The position numbers and the translations under genes were made by a program. A stretch of DNA of 64,000 nt from positions 62,001-126,000 of the forward strand of contig JAHBWW010000003.1 in NCBI GenBank assembly GCA_019636795.1, written 5' to 3'. How positions within the stretch are numbered: the first letter of the stretch is position 1; each line of letters opens with the position of its first letter. The notes beneath the pieces are model-generated. The model ran no database searches, was not told the origin of the DNA, and saw nothing but the letters and a program-made list of their open reading frames with translations. Source of the stretch: Phycisphaeraceae bacterium (GTDB lineage: Bacteria > Planctomycetota > Phycisphaerae > Phycisphaerales > UBA1924). Shown one piece after another: positions 34,791 to 42,409 of the stretch.

Positions 34791-36869
34791 TCATTGCGGC
34801 GCTCCTGCGCTCGGATCGAAAATGTTGGTCGTGCCCTGGTCTTCGAGTTGGAAGCGAATCCACGCGAGTTCTTCCGGGACGACATAGACGCGGGCGTCTT
34901 TCATGGCTTCACGCAGTGCTGCGAAGTACTGTTTGGCACGGTAGAGTTCAGGCGCTGCGTTGTAGGAGGCAACCTGCCCCTGATGCAAGGCTGCAAGCCC
35001 GCGTTCGTGCATGTGCCGCGTCCAACGCTGCGCACTGGCCTGAATGATTCGGGCACCCATCTGCCCGCCGGCCTGCTCGAGTTCATGCTGGATACGCACT
35101 CGAATCGCAGCCAGTTCTTCATCAGCTCCGCCTGATCGCGAACTCACGTCGAGTTCGTCGAGCATCGCTGCAATCCGTTCAGCCCGCCCGACAGAACCCG
35201 CGGTTCTAGACAAGACTTCGATCTTGTAGCGCTGCGCATCTTCGATCGCGGCTTCGCGTCGCTGCTTCTCCTGAACCACACCTTCGAAGTGGATTGCAAC
35301 AGCCTGTGGCGGATGAACGCCTTCAGCCCCGACGAAGAGAATCTCAATGCCTGCGCCCTTGCCCCCATTGAGTTGGCTGTACGCCTCATCGAGCCGCTGA
35401 CGCAGATCGGCAGCAATGCGTGTTCTGCTTGCCCCCAGAACGTCATCAATCGTGAGCGTCGACAAGTACCTCATTACCTCGCGGCGACCGATACCTTTGA
35501 GAATCTCGTCGCGGGCTGCAGGCGATGCGAACTGGTCGTACAACTCGACATTCGTAATCGTGTAATGAAGCGGCACCTCGACCGCGACCAGAGATGGATC
35601 GATCCCTCCTTCGGAGCGTCCCGCTCGCTGAGTGGATGTCTGCACGATCATGAGCGACTCGTTCAGAGCGTGCGCAGTCGTCCAGAGGATGGGCTTATTG
35701 TCGTTTGTTGGCGGATTCGAACCGAGATGGATCACTCGGACGCCTGACGCGGTACGAATGATCTCGCCCTTCGACTCGCTGTGATCATCGCCGTAGTGAA
35801 CACGCTGGTATTCGGGAATCTCGACCGTACTGATAGGCCATGGCCACTTCATGGTCAGACCAGGCCCGACATCGCGACGCGAGATTTCTCCCCATGTCAA
35901 AATCATTGCCCGCTGATGAGGTTGAATGACGACAAACGAGGTCAGCAGCCACGTCGTGCCCACCGCGAGGACCAGGAGAATCAGCACCCATCGGCTCAGA
36001 AGGCGATAGAACCAAGTGCCCGCGACATCGACGCCGAACTGGTAGTTGATTGCTTCGCCGATCGACTCGGCAATCTTGTCCGGAGCAGCAAGGAACCCGA
36101 GAACGCGCGAATCAAACGCAGCCCGCGGATCTTCGCCTGGGCGACGAGGGCGGTACAGATTCAGCGCGAAACTGAAGATGACCTCCAGCCCAAGCACCAG
36201 CATCCCGAGCGGAAAGATCACCGGCAGATAGCGCAGGACGATGTCTTCCTTGGTGGCATACGCAATAAAGTGCGCCAACGCCAGGGCCAGGCCGAAGAGC
36301 GCGCTCCCGACCGCAAACGCCGCTCCGCCGCGCAGACTCGACCAGACACGCTGCTTGGCCATGCCTGCGACAAAGCGTGCAAAGACAAAGCCCACAAACG
36401 CGGTACCAATGCCGATCGAGATACCCCAGCCGGGCAACTTGGCAAAGACTGCGTCATCCGCTTCCACCAGACTACGCCCCGACGTGAGTCGCAGCCATCC
36501 AAACCCCAGCAGAAGTGCAGCGATCAAAAGGCTCACGCCCGGCACGAAGAACTTCTGCATCGCCGCAAGCCTCTGGGCGGCCGGACGCAGTTCTCCCTCC
36601 GATGAATCGAACGCGCTCGAAGCCCCACTCTTGCCGATCGCTTCGATCTCGAGGTCTTCGAGGCGTTCGCGACGATGCAGATCGAACATCAGTCCGAGCG
36701 TTGCCCACGCCAGCAACCCGATGCCAAGGTGCATCGCCGCGGTCAGTGCCGCGTGATCCTGCCCGTACTGGCTATAGATCAGGAACACCAGCGTCAGGAG
36801 CAACTGAATCAGGAAGCCCGTGATCGAAACTGTTGTTCCACGCCGGTAAGTCAGATAGTCGGCTTTCAT
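34791..36869 (-). CDS. SPFH/band 7 protein fused to a multi-helix membrane module (HflK-like), first of three
   Basis: A 692-residue fusion that is unusual for HflK. It has about seven predicted membrane helices (roughly 13-33, 43-62, 108-127, 147-170, 181-205, 213-236, 294-315) before an SPFH domain starting VIQPHQRAMILTWGEISRRDVGPGLTMKWPWPISTVEIPEY. A C-terminal coiled coil follows (EKQRREAAIEDAQRYKIEVLSRTAG, with AGIIQ-like and AALHQGQVASYNAAPELYRAKQYFAAL). Ordinary HflK has one helix. ATG 36869 has GAGGTGA upstream on the minus strand. This is the first gene of the operon, preceded by an 18-bp palindrome (36898-36915). Confidence 0.85.
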   Translation of the reverse strand: MKADYLTYRRGTTVSITGFLIQLLLTLVFLIYSQYGQDHAALTAAMHLGIGLLAWATLGLMFDLHRRERLEDLEIEAIGKSGASSAFDSSEGELRPAAQRLAAMQKFFVPGVSLLIAALLLGFGWLRLTSGRSLVEADDAVFAKLPGWGISIGIGTAFVGFVFARFVAGMAKQRVWSSLRGGAAFAVGSALFGLALALAHFIAYATKEDIVLRYLPVIFPLGMLVLGLEVIFSFALNLYRPRRPGEDPRAAFDSRVLGFLAAPDKIAESIGEAINYQFGVDVAGTWFYRLLSRWVLILLVLAVGTTWLLTSFVVIQPHQRAMILTWGEISRRDVGPGLTMKWPWPISTVEIPEYQRVHYGDDHSESKGEIIRTASGVRVIHLGSNPPTNDNKPILWTTAHALNESLMIVQTSTQRAGRSEGGIDPSLVAVEVPLHYTITNVELYDQFASPAARDEILKGIGRREVMRYLSTLTIDDVLGASRTRIAADLRQRLDEAYSQLNGGKGAGIEILFVGAEGVHPPQAVAIHFEGVVQEKQRREAAIEDAQRYKIEVLSRTAGSVGRAERIAAMLDELDVSSRSGGADEELAAIRVRIQHELEQAGGQMGARIIQASAQRWTRHMHERGLAALHQGQVASYNAAPELYRAKQYFAALREAMKDARVYVVPEELAWIRFQLEDQGTTNIFDPSAGAPQ

Positions 36870-36897
36870 CTGTACCGATCACCTCGCTCGATGGGGC

Positions 36898-36915
36898 AAC
36901 GATCGACCGATCGTT
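36898..36915. promoter_or_regulatory. 18-bp perfect palindrome, operator candidate for the SPFH operon
   Basis: AACGATCGACCGATCGTT has 8-bp perfect arms around a 2-bp centre, 28 bp upstream of the first SPFH start. The symmetry suits a dimeric regulator; none is identifiable in the window. Confidence 0.45.
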
Positions 36916-36961
36916 CACGCCCGTGTCCACTGCCATCCCCAGACTCAAACACATGCTGCAA

Positions 36962-36983
36962 CTGCGCGGAGAACCCCGCGCAG
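36962..36983. other. GC-rich hairpin (8-bp stem)
   Basis: CTGCGCGG (36962-36969) pairs perfectly with CCGCGCAG (36976-36983) across a 6-nt loop. It abuts the first 14-bp direct repeat. It could be a terminator-like or regulatory structure; no run of T follows. Confidence 0.4.
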
Positions 36984-37027
36984 TCTATTCTCGCCCGATA
37001 CCGGACGGCGGGGGTCTATTCTCGCCC
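36983..37027. repeat. Pair of 14-bp direct repeats
   Basis: GTCTATTCTCGCCC occurs at 36983-36996 and again at 37014-37027, a 31-bp period (about three helical turns). Same-face spacing is typical of tandem regulator sites. I found no third copy. Confidence 0.6.
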
Positions 37028-37309
37028 TACTAACCCGCGGTTTCCACAATTTGCCCTCAACAACCCAAACATGAATCGACTCCCATGCCTTCCCGCGTTT
37101 GAATTCCTTGATCTGCGTCGAACCCAGTATGGCGATATCTGCTATACACTGTCTCACGGGCTGCTTCAAGGCCATAGCTTTGTCGACTGGCGCGATGCTG
37201 CAACATTTGTACGGCCTCACATCCCCCGAGTTCGCGCCTGATCCCAGATCTGAGGATACCATCGCCTCAATCGCCAGGCCGGTGATGACCCCGTTGCACT
37301 GAATCCCTC

Positions 37310-38665
37310 ATGACTGCCTCGCTGACCATCGCCCGCAACACTTTGACCGAAAGCCTGCGCCAGCCGGTCGTCTTTCTCCTCGTCATCACATCGGGCGTCC
37401 TTCAGTTGTTCAGCGTCTGGTGGTCGGCGTATTCAATGGGGTACCGGAACGAGCCGGGCGATGTCACAAGCGATGACAAGCTCCTCTTCGACATCGGGCT
37501 GAGCACCATCTTCGTCTGTGGCATGCTCCTGGCTGCCTTCATCGCCACGGCCGTTCTCTCCCGCGAGATCGAGAACAAGACCGTCCTCACAATGGTGTCC
37601 AAACCCCTCTCTCGCACCAGCATTGTCATCGGCAAGTTCCTCGGAGTCGCCGCGGCGGTATTGATCGCCGTCGTGATCATGCTCGTGTTTCTCATGCTCG
37701 CGCTGCGGCATGGCGTGATGAGCACCGCTGCCGACGAAATCGACATGCCAGTGCTCGTCTTCGGGTTTGGCGCCGTGATGCTGTCGCTGCTCATCGGGGC
37801 AGGCGCAAACTTTCTTTATGGCTGGTCATTTCCACAAACCACTGTGGTCTCGATGCTTCCCCTAAGTCTGATCGCGTATTTCGGTGTCCTGGCGATCAGT
37901 GAAAAATGGCAGGTTCAGCCCCTCACCACCGATTTCAAGTCTCAGGTCGCCATTTCATGCGCCGCGCTCACAATGGCCATTCTTGTCATGACAGCGATAG
38001 CCATTGCTGCGTCCACACGCCTCGGCCAGGTCATGACCATCGTTGTTTGTGCCGGCGCATTCATGCTCGGGCTGCTGAGCAACCACCTCTTCGGCCGACA
38101 CGCATTCAAGAATGCACCAATTGCTTCAGTCGCCTTTGCCTACCCGATCCTTCCCGACCAAACTGCGCTCACACGCATCGGCGATTCATACACCGTAGTG
38201 CTCGTGACACCACCAAACGTCGAACTCAGGCCCGGCATGCAGTTTCTCTACGGCCCCACCCCGAACGGGCTGGGGCTGGCGGGGCCGTATACCGCAGAGT
38301 TGCAAGGGACCGATCTCCACAGTAATCCAGTCTTCCCGGCGAACACACCCTCGGGGCTCGTCGTTTCCGCCATCGATGATCTGACTCTCACAATTCGTCA
38401 CATCGGTTCGCGCCCGAGTTCCGTTCGCAGGCCACCACAGTCCGGCGACTTTGTTTTTCTCGAACCCACACGTGTCAATCCCGTAGCCGCCGTCTGCTGG
38501 GCGGTACTGCCCAACATGCACTTCTTCTGGCTTGTCGACGCAGTATCACAGGCCAAGAACATCCCAATTTCTCATCTGTTTTTGATCATCGGGTACGGCC
38601 TTACACAGATACTCACATATCTGGCACTCGCTGTGGCACTGTTCCAGACACGCGACGTCGGATGA
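37310..38665 (+). CDS. ABC-2-type transporter permease, divergent from the SPFH-ABC operon
   Basis: A 451-residue membrane protein. It begins MTASLTIARNTLTESLRQPVVFLLVI, the standard ABC-2 start, and carries ENKTVLTMVSKPLSRTSIVIGKFLGV, with the 'l.kPlsR....GK' element of such permeases. About nine hydrophobic segments are visible, with an extracytoplasmic loop (about 285-375) between helices. It probably pairs with the ATPase at 31074-32306, since no other ABC ATPase is near; that is inference. ATG 37310 is the first start and has a weak upstream ribosome-binding site. It converges with the FliO-like gene. Confidence 0.85.
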   Translation: MTASLTIARNTLTESLRQPVVFLLVITSGVLQLFSVWWSAYSMGYRNEPGDVTSDDKLLFDIGLSTIFVCGMLLAAFIATAVLSREIENKTVLTMVSKPLSRTSIVIGKFLGVAAAVLIAVVIMLVFLMLALRHGVMSTAADEIDMPVLVFGFGAVMLSLLIGAGANFLYGWSFPQTTVVSMLPLSLIAYFGVLAISEKWQVQPLTTDFKSQVAISCAALTMAILVMTAIAIAASTRLGQVMTIVVCAGAFMLGLLSNHLFGRHAFKNAPIASVAFAYPILPDQTALTRIGDSYTVVLVTPPNVELRPGMQFLYGPTPNGLGLAGPYTAELQGTDLHSNPVFPANTPSGLVVSAIDDLTLTIRHIGSRPSSVRRPPQSGDFVFLEPTRVNPVAAVCWAVLPNMHFFWLVDAVSQAKNIPISHLFLIIGYGLTQILTYLALAVALFQTRDVG

Positions 38666-38692
38666 CGCACACAAGCATCTGGGCATCGGTGT

Positions 38693-39208
38693 TCACGCGG
38701 CTCGTGAATCGGGCCTGTGCGGACGGGTTTTGGAACCCTTCGATTGCGAGATCGAACCAGGCGGGCGAACGCTCGGCGTGCTGCGCGCGAGTTTCTGCTC
38801 GATCTGCACACTCGGCTTCCTCGATCCGCAACCCATGCGGATCGCAAGCCTCTCGGCTGCCGCAATGACTTGCTTGCTCTCTCCGGCTTGTCCCAACTCG
38901 CTCAATCCTGCCAGAAACGCCGACCGACTGAGCAGCAGAGCCGCTGGGCAATCTTCGTGCTGTGTACTTCTTGCCATGGCGCATAGGGCTTTGCGATCTC
39001 GCGTGCTCAGCCCCAACCGCCCACCGAGAAGGTGAAGCGTCGTTTCACCGAAGCCTCGTTTGGCTCGCCGTCGAATGGCCAGTGCAATGATCGCACTCGA
39101 CACCAGCACAATCACAAGTGCGATGATGATCGCAACGCTCTGCGAAGAAACCAGAGGCTCAGCCGCCGGAGCGGCACTCGGATCAAAGAGCGTAATGGCG
39201 TTCCTCAC
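38693..39208 (-). CDS. Small single-helix membrane protein, FliO-like in layout
   Basis: A 171-residue protein. A hydrophobic helix (about 24-45, VAIIIALVIVLVSSAIIALAI) is followed by RRRAKRGF, which suggests the C-terminus is cytoplasmic. The cytoplasmic part contains ETTLHLLGGRLGLSTRDRKALCAMARSTQHEDCPAALLLSRSAF, reminiscent of FliO-like or helix-turn-helix layouts, but I do not recognise the family. The GTG start overlaps the upstream HEAT-repeat stop by 4 bp (GTGA), so the two genes are coupled. No flagellar genes surround it. Confidence 0.6.
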   Translation of the reverse strand: MRNAITLFDPSAAPAAEPLVSSQSVAIIIALVIVLVSSAIIALAIRRRAKRGFGETTLHLLGGRLGLSTRDRKALCAMARSTQHEDCPAALLLSRSAFLAGLSELGQAGESKQVIAAAERLAIRMGCGSRKPSVQIEQKLARSTPSVRPPGSISQSKGSKTRPHRPDSRAA

Positions 39209-41388
39209 CGTCGGGCTCCTGTCATGGTCGATGAGTGATCCGCCAAGGCCTGCACTCGACTCCCGGAACGCATTTCACCGAGTAGTCGTCGGGCGCAACG
39301 TGTAGCACGATTGCGTACAACCTCGTCGTCTTCGCGGGATGCCATTGCTGCGACTCGTCGGCACAAACCATCCCACGACGCTCCCACTCGGTCGCGCCCA
39401 CACCCGGAAAGCGAACGCTCGGCAAGCCAAAGCCCTGCCAAACGATGCAACGGCCGATCGTCGCTCAGCAGCGACGCAAGCCCGTCGATACCCGATGAGT
39501 CCCGCGAGTCTGTGTTTCCCGCTGCGGATTGTTCAATCACACATCGAAGCGCGTTGGCACGCACTCGATGATGCTCGTCGGACTTGAGTTCTGCGATCGC
39601 GGCTTGCAAAAGCACCTGGGGCTGAAGGTGCGTCACCCGAGCCAATGATTCAACCGCGTTCGCCCGAACTCGGGGATCGAGCTGGGCCAGTCCAGCGATC
39701 AGCACTTCGCGCGCTGCGGGTGTATCTATATCGCCGAGCGCCGCGACGATGGTCGCCGCAACCCGAGCATCCGTGCGATTGCTCTCAAACATCGCGATCA
39801 GTGTCGGCTCAAACGTCAGCACCAGCTTGAGTGTTCTTGTGAGCAGGATCGCTTCGATCTGTTCATGCCCCTTGCTGCGCTCGATGCGCCGAGCGAGTGC
39901 GCCGAGAAACTCCTGTCGATTTCCCTTGAGCCATTGCCTCGCAGCAAGCCGTGACTCGGCAGAGCGGGAAACGAACGGGTTGAGCCTGCGCGCGTCGCCG
40001 CGCGCAATCGCCCGCACGCACGGATGTTGCGATCGCACTAGAGCGCTCGTTGTGCGCAAGCGATGCTGGTCGCTCGTACGCAACGGCCAGCGCACCCATT
40101 CCCGCACCCCAGCAGGCGATCTCATCAGGGCAGCCGACCGCGCCAGTCGTTCGTCCACATCAAACGCGAAGTTGACTTGCTCGCGAGCCTCCGCCCGGCG
40201 CAAGTACGCCCATCGCACCCAGGGATGCGGGTCGCACAAGCCCCCATCAGCGAGAGTCGCTCGCGCTGCTGGCGAAACTTGAACACTCTCGGCAAAGTTT
40301 GCAAGGTATCGCCGAGCGACCGGAGACAACTGCTCCCTCTGGGCGAGCGTTGGCAGTGCTTCGCCAGGATTGGGCTCCTCGCCATGTACACCACGACGTG
40401 ATTTCACCTTCAGGGCCGACAGTGCCTGACAACGCTTCGGGCTGGCCAGCAGGTAGCCGCACTTGAGCACGAGTTCGTGCTCACGCAGCGTTGTCGCTCT
40501 CCCGAGGCGGTCGAGCGCAGAAACCCTCAATCCTTCGGTTCCAAGCCAGCGCCAAGCCCGCTCCCGAACAATCGGCGACTGCCCGCGACGCAGAATGGCA
40601 CGTATACCCGATTGGCCCGGATGCTCAGGGTTCCTGCACATCGATTCCAGGCGAGCCAGCACCACGCCTTGTCCATGACCCGGCCCCTGCGCCAAAACCA
40701 GCCCCGCGAGCATCACCTCACGTTGCTGGTGCTCACCGAATTGTTCGCAGGCGTCGACGATCGCCACGATCACCTTCGAGTCATCGGTCGGTGCCAAAGA
40801 GCCTTGGCACCCGTACTGCTTGAAATCTGGTGCGAAGTCCGGATCGTCCGCAATGTGCATCATTCGAGTCAGGCGGCCAACAAGTGCTGTCGCTGCTCGC
40901 TTCGAGATATCCCTGTCCGGATGTGCCAGAATCAGTCGCGCAAGATCCAACGAGACATCATCGTGATGACTCGACACCCAATCAGCAACCGCTTCCGGGT
41001 GCTTCTCGACGGCTGCAAGAAGGGCGTCGCGCACCGCGTCACTTGGCAAGGTACGCACCATCTCTCGAATCCGAGGATCCAGACGGCTCCAACAGCTCAC
41101 CACTTCGGTGAGCAGCCGAGTGCGCTCCGCCACATCATCAAGTGACCAAGGCCAGGTTGCCCAGGCGTGCCTCAGTGCTAAGAACCACGAAAAGCGCCGA
41201 GGAGGTGCCACTAGACAGTCAACCGCAACCGTCGCCAAGTCAGTTTTTTCCGCAGCGTGAGCAATGCGCATCGCATCAGAAAGCAGTCGAAACACCCACG
41301 TTTGGGGGATTCTTGCGACCACTTTGCGAATAGAGTCAATAGAAAATTCTCCTTGACTCGATTTTTTAGTTCTTGGTAAAGTATGCAC
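39205..41388 (-). CDS. HEAT-like repeat protein of unknown function
   Basis: A 727-residue, mostly helical protein of the HEAT-repeat type. Repeated 'D..VR..A...L' elements are seen, for instance LDPRVRANAVESLARVTHL, EHHRVRANALRCVIEQ and DARVAATIVAALGDIDTPAAREVLIAGL. There is no signal peptide and no enzyme motif. The start is GTG 41388. An AAGGAG site lies downstream at about codon 13, ahead of an ATT codon 8 nt later, so an alternative internal start is possible. It is coupled to the small membrane protein gene. Such proteins usually serve as scaffolds. Confidence 0.75.
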   Translation of the reverse strand: MHTLPRTKKSSQGEFSIDSIRKVVARIPQTWVFRLLSDAMRIAHAAEKTDLATVAVDCLVAPPRRFSWFLALRHAWATWPWSLDDVAERTRLLTEVVSCWSRLDPRIREMVRTLPSDAVRDALLAAVEKHPEAVADWVSSHHDDVSLDLARLILAHPDRDISKRAATALVGRLTRMMHIADDPDFAPDFKQYGCQGSLAPTDDSKVIVAIVDACEQFGEHQQREVMLAGLVLAQGPGHGQGVVLARLESMCRNPEHPGQSGIRAILRRGQSPIVRERAWRWLGTEGLRVSALDRLGRATTLREHELVLKCGYLLASPKRCQALSALKVKSRRGVHGEEPNPGEALPTLAQREQLSPVARRYLANFAESVQVSPAARATLADGGLCDPHPWVRWAYLRRAEAREQVNFAFDVDERLARSAALMRSPAGVREWVRWPLRTSDQHRLRTTSALVRSQHPCVRAIARGDARRLNPFVSRSAESRLAARQWLKGNRQEFLGALARRIERSKGHEQIEAILLTRTLKLVLTFEPTLIAMFESNRTDARVAATIVAALGDIDTPAAREVLIAGLAQLDPRVRANAVESLARVTHLQPQVLLQAAIAELKSDEHHRVRANALRCVIEQSAAGNTDSRDSSGIDGLASLLSDDRPLHRLAGLWLAERSLSGCGRDRVGASWDGLCRRVAAMASREDDEVVRNRATRCARRLLGEMRSGSRVQALADHSSTMTGARR

Positions 41389-41630
41389 TTACGACTCGCC
41401 AGTCACTTGTTTGAACAGATTATCCAAGAAGTTGTGGACACAAGGCTCCCATTGTCGATATATTGTGGCAAGGTGCCCACGCCTCCAAATTCGGGATCTG
41501 CTGCCTTCGCTATTGATCACCCGTGTCCGCGATTGAGTTTCGGCTTGCCGTCGCGTTCGGGACCAAAATCGGGGGTAAGGAATCGGCAGCCCGACAGAAG
41601 CGCGAAGTATGCCGAGCACGGAGCCGCCGC

Positions 41631-42185
41631 ATGTTGAACCCCACCGTCCGAATGAACTCCCTCCAAACGTACCAACTGCTCCTCTACAACAAGGCTTTAC
41701 ACCCTGAACTGTTCCAACTGCGCGACCGAAGGGTGGTCAGTGGCACCGGATTCGAGCTCGAGGCCTGGATCATGCCGGGAAGGCACCTGCTTCGCTTTGC
41801 GCTGAACAGCGCGGCCTGCGTGTGCGAACTCGTGACGGATCGGGAAGAAGAAATTCCCGAAGCAGGTGTCGTCGCGGGATTTTTCTGTGCCGGTGAGCGG
41901 GATTTTGATAGGGATTTTGCCCTCCAGGGCATCAACTACATGACAACGGTGCAGACCGAGCAGTTGAATGACAACATCTTCCATTCGACCCTGGATGAGA
42001 TGAGGGAGTTTGCGGCTTCGGCCGAGGCACTGACGCACGCTTGGTCGGACGAAACTGGGCCATGCCTCTCGGTGCTGGACTTGCAGCGATACGCACGGGA
42101 GATTCACGCGCAGAGTTATCACTTGATTTCAAACGGGCGCATCGTGCTGAGAACACAGACGATCTTCGAACGGCATGGGCGTTAG
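41631..42185 (+). CDS. Conserved hypothetical protein
   Basis: A 184-residue soluble protein with no recognised family. It is predominantly mixed alpha/beta, with LQTYQLLLYNKALHPELFQLRDRRVV near the start and LRFALNSAACVCELVTDREEEIPEAGVVAGFFCAGERDFDRDF in the middle. The pattern resembles small bacterial proteins of the DUF2617 type, but I cannot confirm it. ATG 41631 has GGAG 7 nt upstream; ATG 41652 is the alternative. It lies 242 bp from the divergent HEAT-repeat gene. Confidence 0.6.
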   Translation: MLNPTVRMNSLQTYQLLLYNKALHPELFQLRDRRVVSGTGFELEAWIMPGRHLLRFALNSAACVCELVTDREEEIPEAGVVAGFFCAGERDFDRDFALQGINYMTTVQTEQLNDNIFHSTLDEMREFAASAEALTHAWSDETGPCLSVLDLQRYAREIHAQSYHLISNGRIVLRTQTIFERHGR

Positions 42186-42277
42186 TTGTCGGCTCGGGTG
42201 GTCTGCCAGTGCTATGCTTGTGCATGATTCAAGCGACGGTTACAGTGCGCACAGGTTCGATGATTCGAATTAGCCAG

Positions 42278-42313
42278 CCCCGCTAGACGATCATGCCGAT
42301 CGGCTGTGCGGGG
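42278..42313 (+). other. Nested hairpin in the ileS leader
   Basis: CCCCGC (42278-42283) pairs with GCGGGG (42308-42313), and within it CGATC pairs with GATCG around a 5-nt loop, leaving a small internal loop. It lies 97 bp before the ileS ATG. It lacks a T tract, so it may be a leader structure or a weak terminator of the upstream hypothetical gene. It is not a T-box, whose long specifier stems and Gly-Cys box are absent. Confidence 0.4.
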
Positions 42314-42409
42314 CGTGTGCCCGTTGCGTGTTTCTGACCCCCACTTCAAGTAGAGATTACTGCCCGACGGCGTGGGCCTGCGGGCGGTCATTGACAGGAT
42401 GACGACACC

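Larger units (their letters stand above)
36870..37309. other. 440-bp divergent intergenic region upstream of the SPFH-ABC operon
   Basis: It lies between the SPFH operon (minus) and a divergent ABC-2 permease gene (plus). It holds a perfect 18-bp palindrome, a strong hairpin and a pair of 14-bp direct repeats, each listed separately. A 56-codon open frame (37071-37241) shows no family resemblance or ribosome-binding site, so I do not call it. Confidence 0.55.

Noticed and set aside
37071-37241. 56-codon open frame in the SPFH intergenic region
   Set aside because: No ribosome-binding site or family resemblance, and it overlaps the probable control region.
41420-41441. Two inverted DnaA-box-like 9-mers (TTATCCAAG and TGTGGACAC)
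   Set aside because: Each matches only seven of nine consensus bases, which is common by chance. No dnaA, dnaN or AT-rich unwinding region accompanies them, so an origin is not supported.
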